Positions 1-8,088 of a stretch of 64,000 nt of DNA are shown one piece after another. This DNA comes from Persicobacter diffluens (GTDB lineage Bacteria > Bacteroidota > Bacteroidia > Cytophagales > Cyclobacteriaceae), in the NCBI RefSeq assembly GCF_036244895.1, contig NZ_BQKE01000001.1:3224001-3288000 (forward strand), in the 5' to 3' direction. The notes beneath the pieces are model-generated. The model had not been told where the DNA came from, ran no database searches, and worked only from the letters and a program-made list of their open reading frames with translations. How positions within the stretch are numbered: the stretch's first letter is position 1; each line of letters starts with the position of its first letter. A program made the position numbers and the translations under genes.

Positions 1-349
1 ACTCAATTACCGTAACAGGGAAAGGCTGACCGTTTGGCGCTTGCGCATAAAGCTTTTGTCCAACAGCAACTTCCATATCTTCTGGTAATGCAGTACGAGG
101 CATTTTCTGGATCATCTCCGGACGAGCTTCACCATAAGCCTCAGCAGCTGGAATAGTAACGGTTTTCTTATCCCCAATGGCCATACCGTGAACGGCTGCA
201 TCAAAACCAGGGATCATCTGACCAGCACCCAATTCAAAAGCCAACGGCTCACGTCCTGCTGAGGAGTCAAATTGCGTACCGCCCTGCTCTTCAGTTAAAC
301 GACCGGTATAATGTACTTTTACTTGGTTACCTTTTTCAGCTACACTCAT
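1..349 (-). CDS. FKBP-type peptidyl-prolyl cis-trans isomerase (SlyD-like), partial
   Basis: The gene starts at the ATG complementary to 347-349 and runs off the left edge, so only about 116 N-terminal residues are visible. The protein opens MSVAEKGNQVKVHYTGRL and continues with the FKBP fold signature: VHYTG, then FDSS, GREPLAFELGAGQMIPGFD, and AVHGMAIGDKKTVTIP. After the catalytic-domain start comes an insert with EAYGE and PRTALPED, which matches the insert-in-flap domain of SlyD-like FKBPs. Such proteins catalyse prolyl isomerisation and act as cytoplasmic folding helpers. There is no signal peptide. The C-terminus, and any metal-binding His-rich tail, is outside the window. Confidence 0.93.
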   Translation of the reverse strand, partial: MSVAEKGNQVKVHYTGRLTEEQGGTQFDSSAGREPLAFELGAGQMIPGFDAAVHGMAIGDKKTVTIPAAEAYGEARPEMIQKMPRTALPEDMEVAVGQKLYAQAPNGQPFPVTVIE

Positions 350-488
350 AATTCTATATTTATATATTTAATAGTCTGTTTCAAATTTATTACGCCTCAT
401 TATTTGCAATAAGCGTTCCAATAAAATTCACGCCAGATTGGCAGGAATCGCTAATCATTGCAAACCAGAGGGTATTTATGGAGACGAA

Positions 489-797
489 TTAATCGACCTG
501 CTCCATTAAGGAACGGAAGGCCAATGCCTTTTCTCCGAATTTATCCGCGGTTTTTTGCTGCAGAGCCGGAGCCGCTTTCGTAATGTATTGGTTCAATATT
601 CCTTTGGATTCGGCAAAATACTGCACCACATAAGTAAGGCCCTCTCCTTCCTTCAAATGAGATATAAGACGGAACATTTTATTTTCCTTAAAATATCCGG
701 TGGCCATTACTTCAGGAATATGTTCCTCTTTCATCCACTTGACCCATTGATCCTCAATATTCTCCTCAATGGTGACGGTTACATTATAAACAATCAT
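489..797 (-). CDS. DUF4286 family protein
   Basis: A 102-aa cytoplasmic protein beginning MIVYNVTVTIEENIEDQWV. It has the alternating strand/helix pattern and the WMKEEHIPEVMATGYF segment typical of the DUF4286 family of Bacteroidota, a small ferredoxin-like (dimeric alpha/beta barrel-like) fold of unknown role. The length matches the family. It is divergent from the gene at 862, with 64 bp between the starts. The 139 bp between it and the FKBP gene hold nothing I recognise. No catalytic residues can be assigned. Confidence 0.85.
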   Translation of the reverse strand: MIVYNVTVTIEENIEDQWVKWMKEEHIPEVMATGYFKENKMFRLISHLKEGEGLTYVVQYFAESKGILNQYITKAAPALQQKTADKFGEKALAFRSLMEQVD

Positions 798-861
798 TAT
801 CTTAAGACTTTAAGATTCTCTATTTCACTATACGAAGAACGTCAAATTATTCCTGAAAACC

Positions 862-1431
862 ATGTCGAGTCACCATATCATTCTGGACAATCAAGAACCC
901 GCCCTTTTAGTGCTGGACTTCCATGCATGTTCTTCCGAGCAATTAGGACAAATACTGGAATGGTCGCCCACCGTCATTATTCCGGAGCATTTATTTCCAG
1001 AAGCTCAAATGAAGGGGATAAAAATTGATATTTTGTTAGGTAAAGAACATCAGGAAGAATCGACCATGCAAATGGAATTTTGGGCTTTGGAAAAGGAAAA
1101 GCCGTTATTAGACACACTTCTCCCAAAACTCATCGAAAAGGCCTATAATGGACTCTGGATTGTCGGGGCCTTTCAATATTGCACGTTTTTTGATACAATA
1201 ATTAAACAATCCTTCCAAATTTACCGGGTTTCAGATGGATTTGTGTGGAAATTGAGCCAGGGAAAGGTTAAAAAATGGTTCAATGCCGGACAGGAAATCA
1301 AAAGTCCTCAGGCGACAATATATTTTGAAAATGAGATCCCCCCTATTGCTACCACCCATTTCACGCTCCCAAAGGCCGGAGTGCTAGTCCTTGATTCGGA
1401 GCAACCCTTTTGGTGGGCAGAAAAATTATAA
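862..1431 (+). CDS. conserved hypothetical, possibly thiamine-pyrophosphokinase-related
   Basis: A 189-aa soluble protein beginning MSSHHIILDNQEPALLVLD. The layout resembles Bacteroidota proteins related to thiamine pyrophosphokinase: an N-terminal alpha/beta half with a strand after QEPALL, LEWSPTVII at about 34-42 and GIKIDILLG at about 54-62, then a C-terminal beta-rich half with WKLSQGKVKKWFNAGQEI. Genuine TPKs carry a GDFDS motif where this protein reads LLGKEHQEE, so the phosphate/metal-binding acidic motif appears lost. The function is therefore uncertain; it may be a degenerate or repurposed paralog. It converges on yraN, with 68 bp between the stops. The family link comes from recall of similar proteins, not from a search. 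Confidence 0.6.
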   Translation: MSSHHIILDNQEPALLVLDFHACSSEQLGQILEWSPTVIIPEHLFPEAQMKGIKIDILLGKEHQEESTMQMEFWALEKEKPLLDTLLPKLIEKAYNGLWIVGAFQYCTFFDTIIKQSFQIYRVSDGFVWKLSQGKVKKWFNAGQEIKSPQATIYFENEIPPIATTHFTLPKAGVLVLDSEQPFWWAEKL

Positions 1432-1499
1432 TCATTCAGCAGGATCTTAAAAAACACTCTACTCCGGGCAATAAACCAATATTGACACATAAATTAAGG

Positions 1500-1865
1500 C
1501 TAAAGGAAAAAATCTTTAAAAACCCTGATTTCTTGCCTGGGGTAGAAAAGCACCGCAACGACATCAAAACGAATGGGACCTTTCCAGCGCTTCACCTGTA
1601 AATAATGCGCTGCTACCGCCTGTATTTGCCGGAACTGCTTTCTCCCCAAAGCCTGTTCCGGATAACCATAGGCGGCATTATAGCGGGTTTTCACTTCCAC
1701 AAAAACCATAAAAGTGCCATCCTGACAGATTAAATCGACTTCTCCTCTTCTGTAACGAAAATTGGCATCCAGAATCTTATAGCCCAGTTTTTGCAGATGC
1801 TCTTTGGCTATGGCTTCGCCCAATTGACCAAATTGTTTATTTTTGCTATTGAAATTTGTTGCCAT
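1500..1865 (-). CDS. yraN: YraN family (UPF0102) nuclease-fold protein
   Basis: A 121-aa protein. The ATG at 1863-1865 (MATNFNSKNKQFGQLGEAIA) is preferred over an upstream in-frame TTG at 1872-1874. It shows the whole UPF0102 pattern: GEAIAKEHLQKLGYKIL near 16-32, then RRGEVDLICQD (39-49) and FVEVKTR (55-61). These acidic and lysine residues match a PD-(D/E)XK-type core, so a restriction-endonuclease-like fold acting on DNA or RNA is inferred; the biological role of the family is not established. Its start lies only 24 bp from the divergent lipB start. Confidence 0.9.
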   Translation of the reverse strand: MATNFNSKNKQFGQLGEAIAKEHLQKLGYKILDANFRYRRGEVDLICQDGTFMVFVEVKTRYNAAYGYPEQALGRKQFRQIQAVAAHYLQVKRWKGPIRFDVVAVLFYPRQEIRVFKDFFL

Positions 1866-1889
1866 GCGCTTCAAACCTAAAATGATACC

Positions 1890-2606
1890 ATGAACCCGAA
1901 TATTAATAAAGAAGTAGAATTCCGCCAGCTTGGTTTGGTGGACTATCAGGAGGCCTGGGATTATCAGGAAAGAATCTTCAAAGAAATTGTCGATTTAAAG
2001 ATTGAGAATCGAAAAATGGAAGAACCCGCTCAGAAAATCACGCCTAACTATCTTTTGTTTTGCCAGCATCCCCATGTTTACACCTTGGGAAAAAGTGGCA
2101 AGCCGGAGAACCTGCTGCTCGATGAGCAAGGCTTAGAAGAAAAAGAAGCAACCTATTATAAAATTAACAGGGGCGGAGATATTACTTACCATGGGCCAGG
2201 GCAGATCGTCGCTTATCCGATTCTGGATCTGGAGAATTTCTTTACAGACATCCATAAATATATGCGTCTGATGGAAGAAGCGGTTATCAGAACCTGTGCC
2301 GATTATGGTTTAAATGCTGGAAGAGTAGAAGGCCTTACCGGGGTTTGGTTGGACTATGAAGACATGAAAAACCCGCGAAAAATCTGTGCCCTGGGGGTAA
2401 AGTCCAGCCGATGGGTGACCATGCATGGTTTAGCCTTTAATATCAATACACAGATGGAGTATTTCAAAAATATTATTCCTTGTGGCATTGATGATAAGGC
2501 CGTGACTTCTCTGGAAATGGAATTGGGCCGGGAGGTTAATTTTGCGGAAGCCGAAGCACGCCTAAAGCAACATCTGGCTGAAGTATTTGAAATGGAATTA
2601 AAATAA
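1890..2606 (+). CDS. lipB: octanoyl-[acyl carrier protein]:protein octanoyltransferase
   Basis: A 238-aa cytoplasmic LipB, which moves octanoyl from acyl carrier protein to lipoyl domains in the first committed step of protein lipoylation. The diagnostic segments are all present: HPHVYTLGKSG (60-70), RGGDITYHGPGQIVAYPI (94-111), the Lys of RKICALGVKSSR (K164) and the Cys of IPCGI (C198), which form the expected Lys/Cys catalytic pair. The length is normal. The gene diverges from yraN and is followed after 5 bp by a small gene on the same strand, so the two are probably co-transcribed. Confidence 0.97.
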   Translation: MNPNINKEVEFRQLGLVDYQEAWDYQERIFKEIVDLKIENRKMEEPAQKITPNYLLFCQHPHVYTLGKSGKPENLLLDEQGLEEKEATYYKINRGGDITYHGPGQIVAYPILDLENFFTDIHKYMRLMEEAVIRTCADYGLNAGRVEGLTGVWLDYEDMKNPRKICALGVKSSRWVTMHGLAFNINTQMEYFKNIIPCGIDDKAVTSLEMELGREVNFAEAEARLKQHLAEVFEMELK

Positions 2607-2611
2607 TCGAA

Positions 2612-3016
2612 ATGAAGAAAGATATCAATGTACCTGCGGTAGAGGGTGTCAGTATGGCAGTGGCTAAAAGCTTGATTGAAGGAGAGGAAGTATTCCATGC
2701 TTACCTGATCAACCATAATGCTTATGATCTGGACACGGTAATCATCAATTCGCAGGGTTTCGGGAAAGACCATTCCGGCAAAAGTCAGAAAACTTCTCAG
2801 TTAAGACATATCATTCAAAATTTGAAAGCAGGCACTGCGGCTAAAATAGAGATGATCAGTCCGGAAGTGTTTCACCTGAATAACCAATACTGGATCAGCT
2901 TTTTTTATGAAGGGCAAATGCTGGATAAGAAATTCATCTTTGAGGCCAACAGTGTAAAAGAAAGAAATTTCCGCCCCATCAAGCAATTGGGACTGGATGG
3001 CATAGAGATCAAATAA
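2612..3016 (+). CDS. small conserved hypothetical, lipB-linked
   Basis: A 134-aa soluble protein (MKKDINVPAVEGVSMAVAKS) that I cannot assign to a named family. It looks mixed alpha/beta: an N-terminal VEGVSMAVAK, strands around FHAYLINHNAYDLDTVIINS, a basic GKDHSGKSQKTSQLRHI patch at about 51-67, and a C-terminal IFEANSVKERNFRPI. It has no signal peptide and no obvious catalytic motif. It begins 5 bp after lipB and ends just before a hairpin terminator, so it is the last gene of a lipB operon. Proteins of this kind are sometimes mislabelled as phenylalanyl-tRNA synthetase fragments, and nothing in the sequence supports that label. Confidence 0.75.
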   Translation: MKKDINVPAVEGVSMAVAKSLIEGEEVFHAYLINHNAYDLDTVIINSQGFGKDHSGKSQKTSQLRHIIQNLKAGTAAKIEMISPEVFHLNNQYWISFFYEGQMLDKKFIFEANSVKERNFRPIKQLGLDGIEIK

Positions 3017-3019
3017 AAC

Positions 3020-3044
3020 AGGGGCTTACGCCCCTTCTTTTTTG
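3020..3044 (+). terminator. Rho-independent terminator after the lipB operon
   Basis: A short GC-rich hairpin, AGGGGC with loop TTAC and GCCCCT, is followed by TCTTTTTT. It lies 4 bp after the stop at 3016 and between convergent genes. Confidence 0.75.
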
Positions 3045-3046
3045 CC

Positions 3047-3886
3047 CTAAGTTTTCCGCTTGGCAGCATCATAAATAGTCCGCCCCCGCTTATCCCATTC
3101 CTTCTCCATAAAAGGAATGAATTTCTTATCATAGGGATTTTTAGGGTAAACAATTACTCGTTTTCTTCGATTTCCCACTGAATAATATTCCGTCCACTTT
3201 CCTATTTTTCGGCCCTCGGAATAATCTCCCCTCACGGCAAGGTTCCCATTTTCAAAGAAGCGATAGTACGTCCCTTCCACTTTACCATAGCTTACCGGAA
3301 TCACCTCTTTCACCTTTGTTCTGGCACTATCATAGTAGGCCACTTTGGACTCTTTCAGCCAGCCATGAAAGTATTTCTTTTTATCCTGCAGAATATCTTT
3401 ACTGTCCAGCTTCACCCAGCGTCCCTGCTTCACCCCATAGTAGAAAATACCCTGCTCCAGTACTTGATCTCCCTTCACTAATTTATAGGGACCATGAAGC
3501 AAACGCCCATACTCCCAGTTGATTTTACGGGAATTTTTCACCTTTCCCGTACGAAAGTCAATCCAGAATAAATCCGGAATATACTGACTCACCTTTTCCG
3601 GCATCGGTTCTTTAATATAATGGAATTGCTCGATCACGGCGTCATTACCAAAGCCTTTGCGGGTAAAGCCCTTTTTGGTTTTAATCCCATAGAAGACATT
3701 TTTCTTCTTCTTTTTCTTCACCTTGGTTTCCTCAACCTCCGGCACTTCCTCCCTGTTCAGCGTCAGGGTGACCGGCTGATAATTGGCCAGATTAAAATCC
3801 TCAGACTGCGCCAAAGACTGCTCCGGCTTCAGGCTCAGAAGCGTCAACATCACAAATAAAGAGGTCGCAAAGGGTTTAAGCATCAT
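3047..3886 (-). CDS. exported MORN-like (YwqK-type) repeat protein
   Basis: A 279-aa protein with a cleavable signal peptide (MMLKPFATSLFVMLTLLSL, with likely cleavage after SLAQ). A lysine-rich stretch EETKVKKKKKKNVFYG lies near residues 52-67. Several MORN-like units follow, for example YGRLLHGPYKLVKGDQVLEQ, FYYGVKQGRWVKLDSKDI, and YRFFENGNLAVRGDYSEGRK with IGKWTEYY. Each follows the pattern G-x-Y/W-x(n)-Y-x-x-G-x-x-x-G. In Bacteroidota such repeats occur in periplasmic or surface proteins labelled YwqK antitoxin-like, a label that says little about function. No partner toxin is nearby. It converges on the lipB operon. Confidence 0.75.
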   Translation of the reverse strand: MMLKPFATSLFVMLTLLSLKPEQSLAQSEDFNLANYQPVTLTLNREEVPEVEETKVKKKKKKNVFYGIKTKKGFTRKGFGNDAVIEQFHYIKEPMPEKVSQYIPDLFWIDFRTGKVKNSRKINWEYGRLLHGPYKLVKGDQVLEQGIFYYGVKQGRWVKLDSKDILQDKKKYFHGWLKESKVAYYDSARTKVKEVIPVSYGKVEGTYYRFFENGNLAVRGDYSEGRKIGKWTEYYSVGNRRKRVIVYPKNPYDKKFIPFMEKEWDKRGRTIYDAAKRKT

Positions 3887-3974
3887 GAAGGTGTGGTGGT
3901 GATAATATGCTGCCAGTTTTTCTTAAAAAGATCCAATCTAATTCATTCTTCGAAATTATTAAAATTTAGGGCAA

Positions 3975-4004
3975 AAGAAAAGCCGACGAATCGCCGGCCT
4001 TTCA
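3975..4004 (-). terminator. terminator of htpG
   Basis: Read on the minus strand, an imperfect hairpin (GCCGGCGATTCGTCGGC, one mismatch) is followed by TTTTCTTTT. It lies about 22 bp beyond the htpG stop codon. Confidence 0.7.
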
Positions 4005-4025
4005 CTATTGCAATGTTTTTAATAT

Positions 4026-5927
4026 TTAGTCTTCCAAAACAATGTTCACAGAGCGCTTGATGAAATTACTCAAATCAGCACCAGTCAACATATTCTGAGA
4101 AAGCTTGGCCAAATCAATCGCTTGTTTCGCCAATTTGGACTGCTCTTCTTCATTTTCAGATTTCAAAATTTTCTGAATGATGCCGTGGTTAGCATTTACG
4201 GAAAGGTTGAACATATCCGGCATACCGCCCATCATCATCATGCCACCGCCACCATTGGCCTGCATATCTTTCATTCTACGCATGAATTCCGGACGGGTGA
4301 TGATTACCGGCATGTCATCCGTAGCCATGGAATCCACTGTTACGGTGTAGTTCTTATCGGCGATTACTTTTTCGTAAAGCTCCTTCACCTTGGTCGATTC
4401 GTCTTCGGTAAGAACGCTTTCCTTCTTCTCGTCCTTATCGATCAACTTATCCACTACATCAGCATCCACACGCTTAAAGGTCACCTTCTCGAATTTCTGC
4501 TCCACACCATTCACAAAGTGGTTATCGATAAGTGTATCCATTTTCACTACATCGTAACCTTTTTGCTTGGCTGCGTCAACGAATCCGTATTGGGCATCCA
4601 GATCAGTGGCATACAATACCACCAAATTACCGTCTTTATCGGTTTGGTTCGCACCAAATGCTTCTTTATACTCGTCAACTGTATAGAATTTACCCTCCGT
4701 TGATTCTACCAAAGCAAATTTCTTCGCCTTGTCATAGAATTTTTCGTCTGAGATCATTCCGTATTTCACAAACAAACCAATAGAATCCCACTTCTTCTCG
4801 TAGTTTTCACGGTCGTTTCTGAATTGCTCATTTAATTTATCTGCTACCTTCTTGGTAATGTAATTACTGATTTTCTTCACATTACTATCCGACTGCAGGA
4901 ATGAACGGGAAACGTTCAATGGGATATCCGGAGAATCGATGATTCCGTGCAACAGTTGCAAAAATTCAGGAACAATATCCTTCACTTCATCAGTAATGAA
5001 TACCTGACGTGAGTACAAGTGAATTTTGTTCTTGTTCACATCAAAGTCATTCTTCACTTTAGGGAAATACAATACCCCGGTCAAATTGAATGGATAATCC
5101 ACATTCAGGTGAATCCAGAACAAAGGATCCTCCGACATCGGATACATCTTCTTATAGAAATCCAGATAATCCTGATCGGTCAGATCTGATGGAGATTTTA
5201 CCCAAATCGGTGCATCCGCATTGATGATATGGTCTGTCTCGATCTTTTTATCCTCGCCTTTATCATCCTTTACATTATTGCCTTCCTCATCTTTCACAAA
5301 CTCGGTATCCTTACCAAATTTAATGGCGATAGGCAGGAACTTGCAATATTTATCCAGGATCTGGCGAATGCGGAACTCCTCCAAAAATTCTTCTGAATCA
5401 TCCGCAATATGAAGGACTACCTCCGTACCACGATCTTCCTTCTCCACTTCCGAGATTTCATAAGAAGTAGAACCGTCGCATGTCCACTTGGTTCCTGCGC
5501 CTCCGGTATGGGATTTGGTAATGATGTCCACTTCCTTAGCTACCATAAAGGCAGAGTAGAAGCCTAACCCGAACATCCCAATCAGCTGACCTTCTTCACC
5601 GGTTTCTTTATACTTTTCTACAAACTCAGTAGCTCCTGAAAAAGCAATTTGGTTAATATATTTTTTAACCTCTTCGGCTGTCATACCAATACCGCGATCC
5701 TTGATGGTAATGGTCTTCGCCTCTTTGTCTACCTCCACCGCTACAGTCAAATCGCCCAGCTCACCAGTGAACTCTCCGATAGAACTCAATTTTTGAATTT
5801 TCTGGCTAGCATCTACTGCATTGGACACCAATTCTCTTAAGAAAATCTCATGATCTGAGTATAAGAATTTCTTAATGATGGGAAAAATATTCTCGGTATG
5901 AATAGAAATAGAGCCTTTCTCTTGCAT
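4026..5927 (-). CDS. htpG: Hsp90-family molecular chaperone HtpG
   Basis: A 633-aa bacterial Hsp90, a cytosolic ATP-dependent dimeric chaperone. The N-terminal GHKL ATPase is complete: RELVSNAVDAS around residues 31-41 (E32, N36), KDRGIGMT (76-83), GMFGLGFYSAF (117-127) and GTEVVLHIADD further on. The middle domain has LYSRQVFITDE and SRSFLQSDSNVKK. The C-terminal part carries a Met/Gly-rich stretch (MQANGGGGMMMMGGMPDMF) before the final dimerisation helices. The upstream region (5928-6385) carries repeated GTCATTTTGAC motifs that may control it. Confidence 0.98.
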   Translation of the reverse strand: MQEKGSISIHTENIFPIIKKFLYSDHEIFLRELVSNAVDASQKIQKLSSIGEFTGELGDLTVAVEVDKEAKTITIKDRGIGMTAEEVKKYINQIAFSGATEFVEKYKETGEEGQLIGMFGLGFYSAFMVAKEVDIITKSHTGGAGTKWTCDGSTSYEISEVEKEDRGTEVVLHIADDSEEFLEEFRIRQILDKYCKFLPIAIKFGKDTEFVKDEEGNNVKDDKGEDKKIETDHIINADAPIWVKSPSDLTDQDYLDFYKKMYPMSEDPLFWIHLNVDYPFNLTGVLYFPKVKNDFDVNKNKIHLYSRQVFITDEVKDIVPEFLQLLHGIIDSPDIPLNVSRSFLQSDSNVKKISNYITKKVADKLNEQFRNDRENYEKKWDSIGLFVKYGMISDEKFYDKAKKFALVESTEGKFYTVDEYKEAFGANQTDKDGNLVVLYATDLDAQYGFVDAAKQKGYDVVKMDTLIDNHFVNGVEQKFEKVTFKRVDADVVDKLIDKDEKKESVLTEDESTKVKELYEKVIADKNYTVTVDSMATDDMPVIITRPEFMRRMKDMQANGGGGMMMMGGMPDMFNLSVNANHGIIQKILKSENEEEQSKLAKQAIDLAKLSQNMLTGADLSNFIKRSVNIVLED

Positions 5928-6385
5928 GACCTGTGTTATTTATAGTTATCGTCAATTTTTTTACAAGACTCATTTCCCAAATTCCATTCCAAGCTAAGTT
6001 TTGAGAAAAAATGACACGCTTTCGGTCATTTTGACTGAAAAATCAAAAATGCTGTCTTGTTCATAAATCCCCCTTTTTTATGTCATTTTGACTCAACCCT
6101 CCCATTTTCCGTCGGATCATTACTTGCCAAAAAGCGTAAACACCTGAAGACGAAGGAAGTAAAATTAAATAAAAATGATTTTTTTTGGACAAAAAGCAAC
6201 ATTTCATGATGACAGGAGTTGTATAATTGATGTTTACTGTTAAAAAATTTACTTATTCCAATAAAAATTATTGTAACTATACGAAAAACATTACACTCGG
6301 CATTTTTTTCATTAAATCAACAATAACTATATTAATCCTCAATTGATCCATATTTGGCTCCCCCAAATAAAAATAGTATCGGATT
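5928..6385. promoter_or_regulatory. 458-bp intergenic region with repeated GTCA dyads upstream of htpG
   Basis: No gene is visible here. The htpG-proximal half holds three related sites. AAAATGAC (6008-6015) and GTCATTTT (6025-6032) form a perfect inverted repeat with a 9-bp spacer. GTCATTTTGAC occurs at 6025-6035 and again at 6082-6092; each is itself a dyad (GTCA, three bases, TGAC). The spacing suggests an operator bound by a dimeric regulator of the chaperone gene, which is inference. It is not CIRCE, whose arms are different. The half nearer 6386 is AT-rich and featureless to my eye. Confidence 0.45.
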
Positions 6386-7837
6386 ATGGCGAAACTGAAG
6401 AATATAATTAGGCAACTTTCGGAAAAAGATTTTAATGCGGTTTATAACTCCCTTATAGACAGTAATGCTGAGAAGTCTGCCTACCTTTTAAAATCGATGC
6501 GAGAAAAGTCTCTTCCTGACAGCAAAATCATGGAAGAGCTTGAAGTGAATACGAATGCTTATTATACCCTTCGCTCTCGCTTGAATCAAAAAATTGAAGA
6601 GTATTTGTTACAGCAAATGGAAAATCCGAGAACGGATATTCTTAAAAAAGTAGCGAATATTAATGAAATCATTTTTACGAAAAAGCGGGCGATTGCCATT
6701 GCAACGCTGAAGAAGCTGGAAAAAGAATTATTAGACTATGATCTTTCTAATGAATTAACGATCGTCTATAAATCTTTAAAAAAATTGCAGGTTCACAGCC
6801 CTGATTATTTCAATTATTCCCAATTATACAACCGTCATGTGGCTTATATGCTTGCGGTGGATAAAGCGGAAGATTTGGTGGCTGACTACTTTAAAAAATA
6901 TGGTCATTACACATTGACTCAGGGACCTACGGATTTACTAGAGCTTTCCCTGATCAATAAAGAAGTGAATTCGACCTGTTCACTCTATGATTCTCACCGC
7001 CTTTATGTATACAAAAGCTGCATTAACATTTGGCACAGACTATTTGTAGAGCCGGATGAAAATGTCAGTGAAGAGGAGCTGGAGCCGGTAGAAGACATGC
7101 TGTTGAAGGTGGATAAAATTCTGGATGAATACCATCTGGATTCCATTTACTATCACCTGCGTGTGGTCTTTGAATACTTGAAGCTGGAGTATTACAACCA
7201 CTACCATGTATTCCGTAAAGCGGAGAAATACTTTGAGGAGGTGAATGAAAATATTCCTACCCTGATGAGCAACTACAGCTTGTTTACTTTCCCGTCGCAC
7301 TTTTTGAACACCAAACTGGAACGGGCTTTACGATTAGGTAACGAGCAGGAATTATATGAGGAGAATGATGCGATTTTCGCCATCTACGAACCGGACATGC
7401 AGGATATTCCTAAGCTTTTAAACTACATTGCCTACCGTGCCTTAAGTTGCTATTATGCCGGGAAGTATTCGGAAGCAGCCCGTTGGATCAACAACCTGCT
7501 GAATGAAGTAAGCCTTAAAAAGTATCCAATGGCACAGTTAGAGATCAAAGTACTTTTGGCATTACAATATTGTCTGATGAATGATTTCGACCTTTTCAAT
7601 CAGTTGATTAATAGTATTCAAAGGCAAATCAGAATTTTGGGTAAAGATAATGTAGAGCCAATTTTGAGCTTTACAAAAGCACTCAAAATTGCAATTAGTG
7701 AAACTAAAAGACAGAAGGAGCAAAAGATTCGGGCCGTTCTGGACAAATACAGATTATTTGAGAAGCCGGACAATATTTTCTCTCCAACGATGCAGATCAG
7801 AATTGACGATGAATTTATTATTAAACTTAGCCATTAA
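6386..7837 (+). CDS. conserved hypothetical, helical repeat protein
   Basis: A 483-aa cytoplasmic protein (MAKLKNIIRQLSEKDFNAVY) that I do not recognise by name. The N-terminal 80 residues contain a possible helix-turn-helix-like stretch (DSKIMEELEVNTNAYYTLRS). The rest is almost wholly alpha-helical, with TPR-like pairs, for example LSCYYAGKYSEAARWINNLL near 355-375 and ALQYCLMNDFDLFNQLINS after it. It has no signal peptide, membrane span or catalytic motif. An N-terminal DNA-binding or docking part followed by a TPR superhelix suggests a scaffold or regulator. It stands alone between a 458-bp upstream gap and a MITE-like element that begins right after its stop codon. Confidence 0.8.
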   Translation: MAKLKNIIRQLSEKDFNAVYNSLIDSNAEKSAYLLKSMREKSLPDSKIMEELEVNTNAYYTLRSRLNQKIEEYLLQQMENPRTDILKKVANINEIIFTKKRAIAIATLKKLEKELLDYDLSNELTIVYKSLKKLQVHSPDYFNYSQLYNRHVAYMLAVDKAEDLVADYFKKYGHYTLTQGPTDLLELSLINKEVNSTCSLYDSHRLYVYKSCINIWHRLFVEPDENVSEEELEPVEDMLLKVDKILDEYHLDSIYYHLRVVFEYLKLEYYNHYHVFRKAEKYFEEVNENIPTLMSNYSLFTFPSHFLNTKLERALRLGNEQELYEENDAIFAIYEPDMQDIPKLLNYIAYRALSCYYAGKYSEAARWINNLLNEVSLKKYPMAQLEIKVLLALQYCLMNDFDLFNQLINSIQRQIRILGKDNVEPILSFTKALKIAISETKRQKEQKIRAVLDKYRLFEKPDNIFSPTMQIRIDDEFIIKLSH

Positions 7838-8052
7838 CCCGAATTATTCACTGCTAGACTTAGCGAACCACTATAAGTGTTTCGTTACCAGTATTTTGCG
7901 GCTAGTCCTATCGAATTATCAATAGCTCAAATTTAGGCATGCCTGCTTTCTCCTCATTCATCTGCTTCGTTGGGAAAAACTCGAAATAGGAAACTATTCC
8001 TTCATTTTTCCCGCCTAGCAGCTAAACGAGGATTAAGCATGAATAATCCGGC
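7838..8052. mobile_element. MITE-like element, copy 1 (complete, 215 bp)
   Basis: A non-coding element with terminal inverted repeats CCCGAATTATTCA (7838-7850) and TGAATAATCCGGC (8040-8052), whose inner 12 bases pair with one mismatch. It is flanked by a perfect 4-bp direct repeat TTAA at 7834-7837 and 8053-8056. The rightmost 125 bp (from about 7925) closely match copies at 14512, 31563, 44155 and 23687; about 50 bp inside the left end are variable. The stop codon of the preceding gene (7835-7837) lies in the left direct repeat. The gene's terminator at 8089 lies beyond the element, so the element should be transcribed as 3' UTR. Confidence 0.8.
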
Positions 8053-8088
8053 TTAAGAGATTCAAAAAATTTTACAATAGATAAGGGA

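Noticed and set aside
1410..1601. A 63-codon open frame between the TPK-like gene and yraN
   Set aside because: It overlaps the ends of both convergent genes, and its product has no ordered pattern.
6008..6032. A CIRCE heat-shock operator upstream of htpG
   Set aside because: The 9-bp spacing matches CIRCE, but the arms (AAAATGAC / GTCATTTT) do not resemble TTAGCACTC / GAGTGCTAA.
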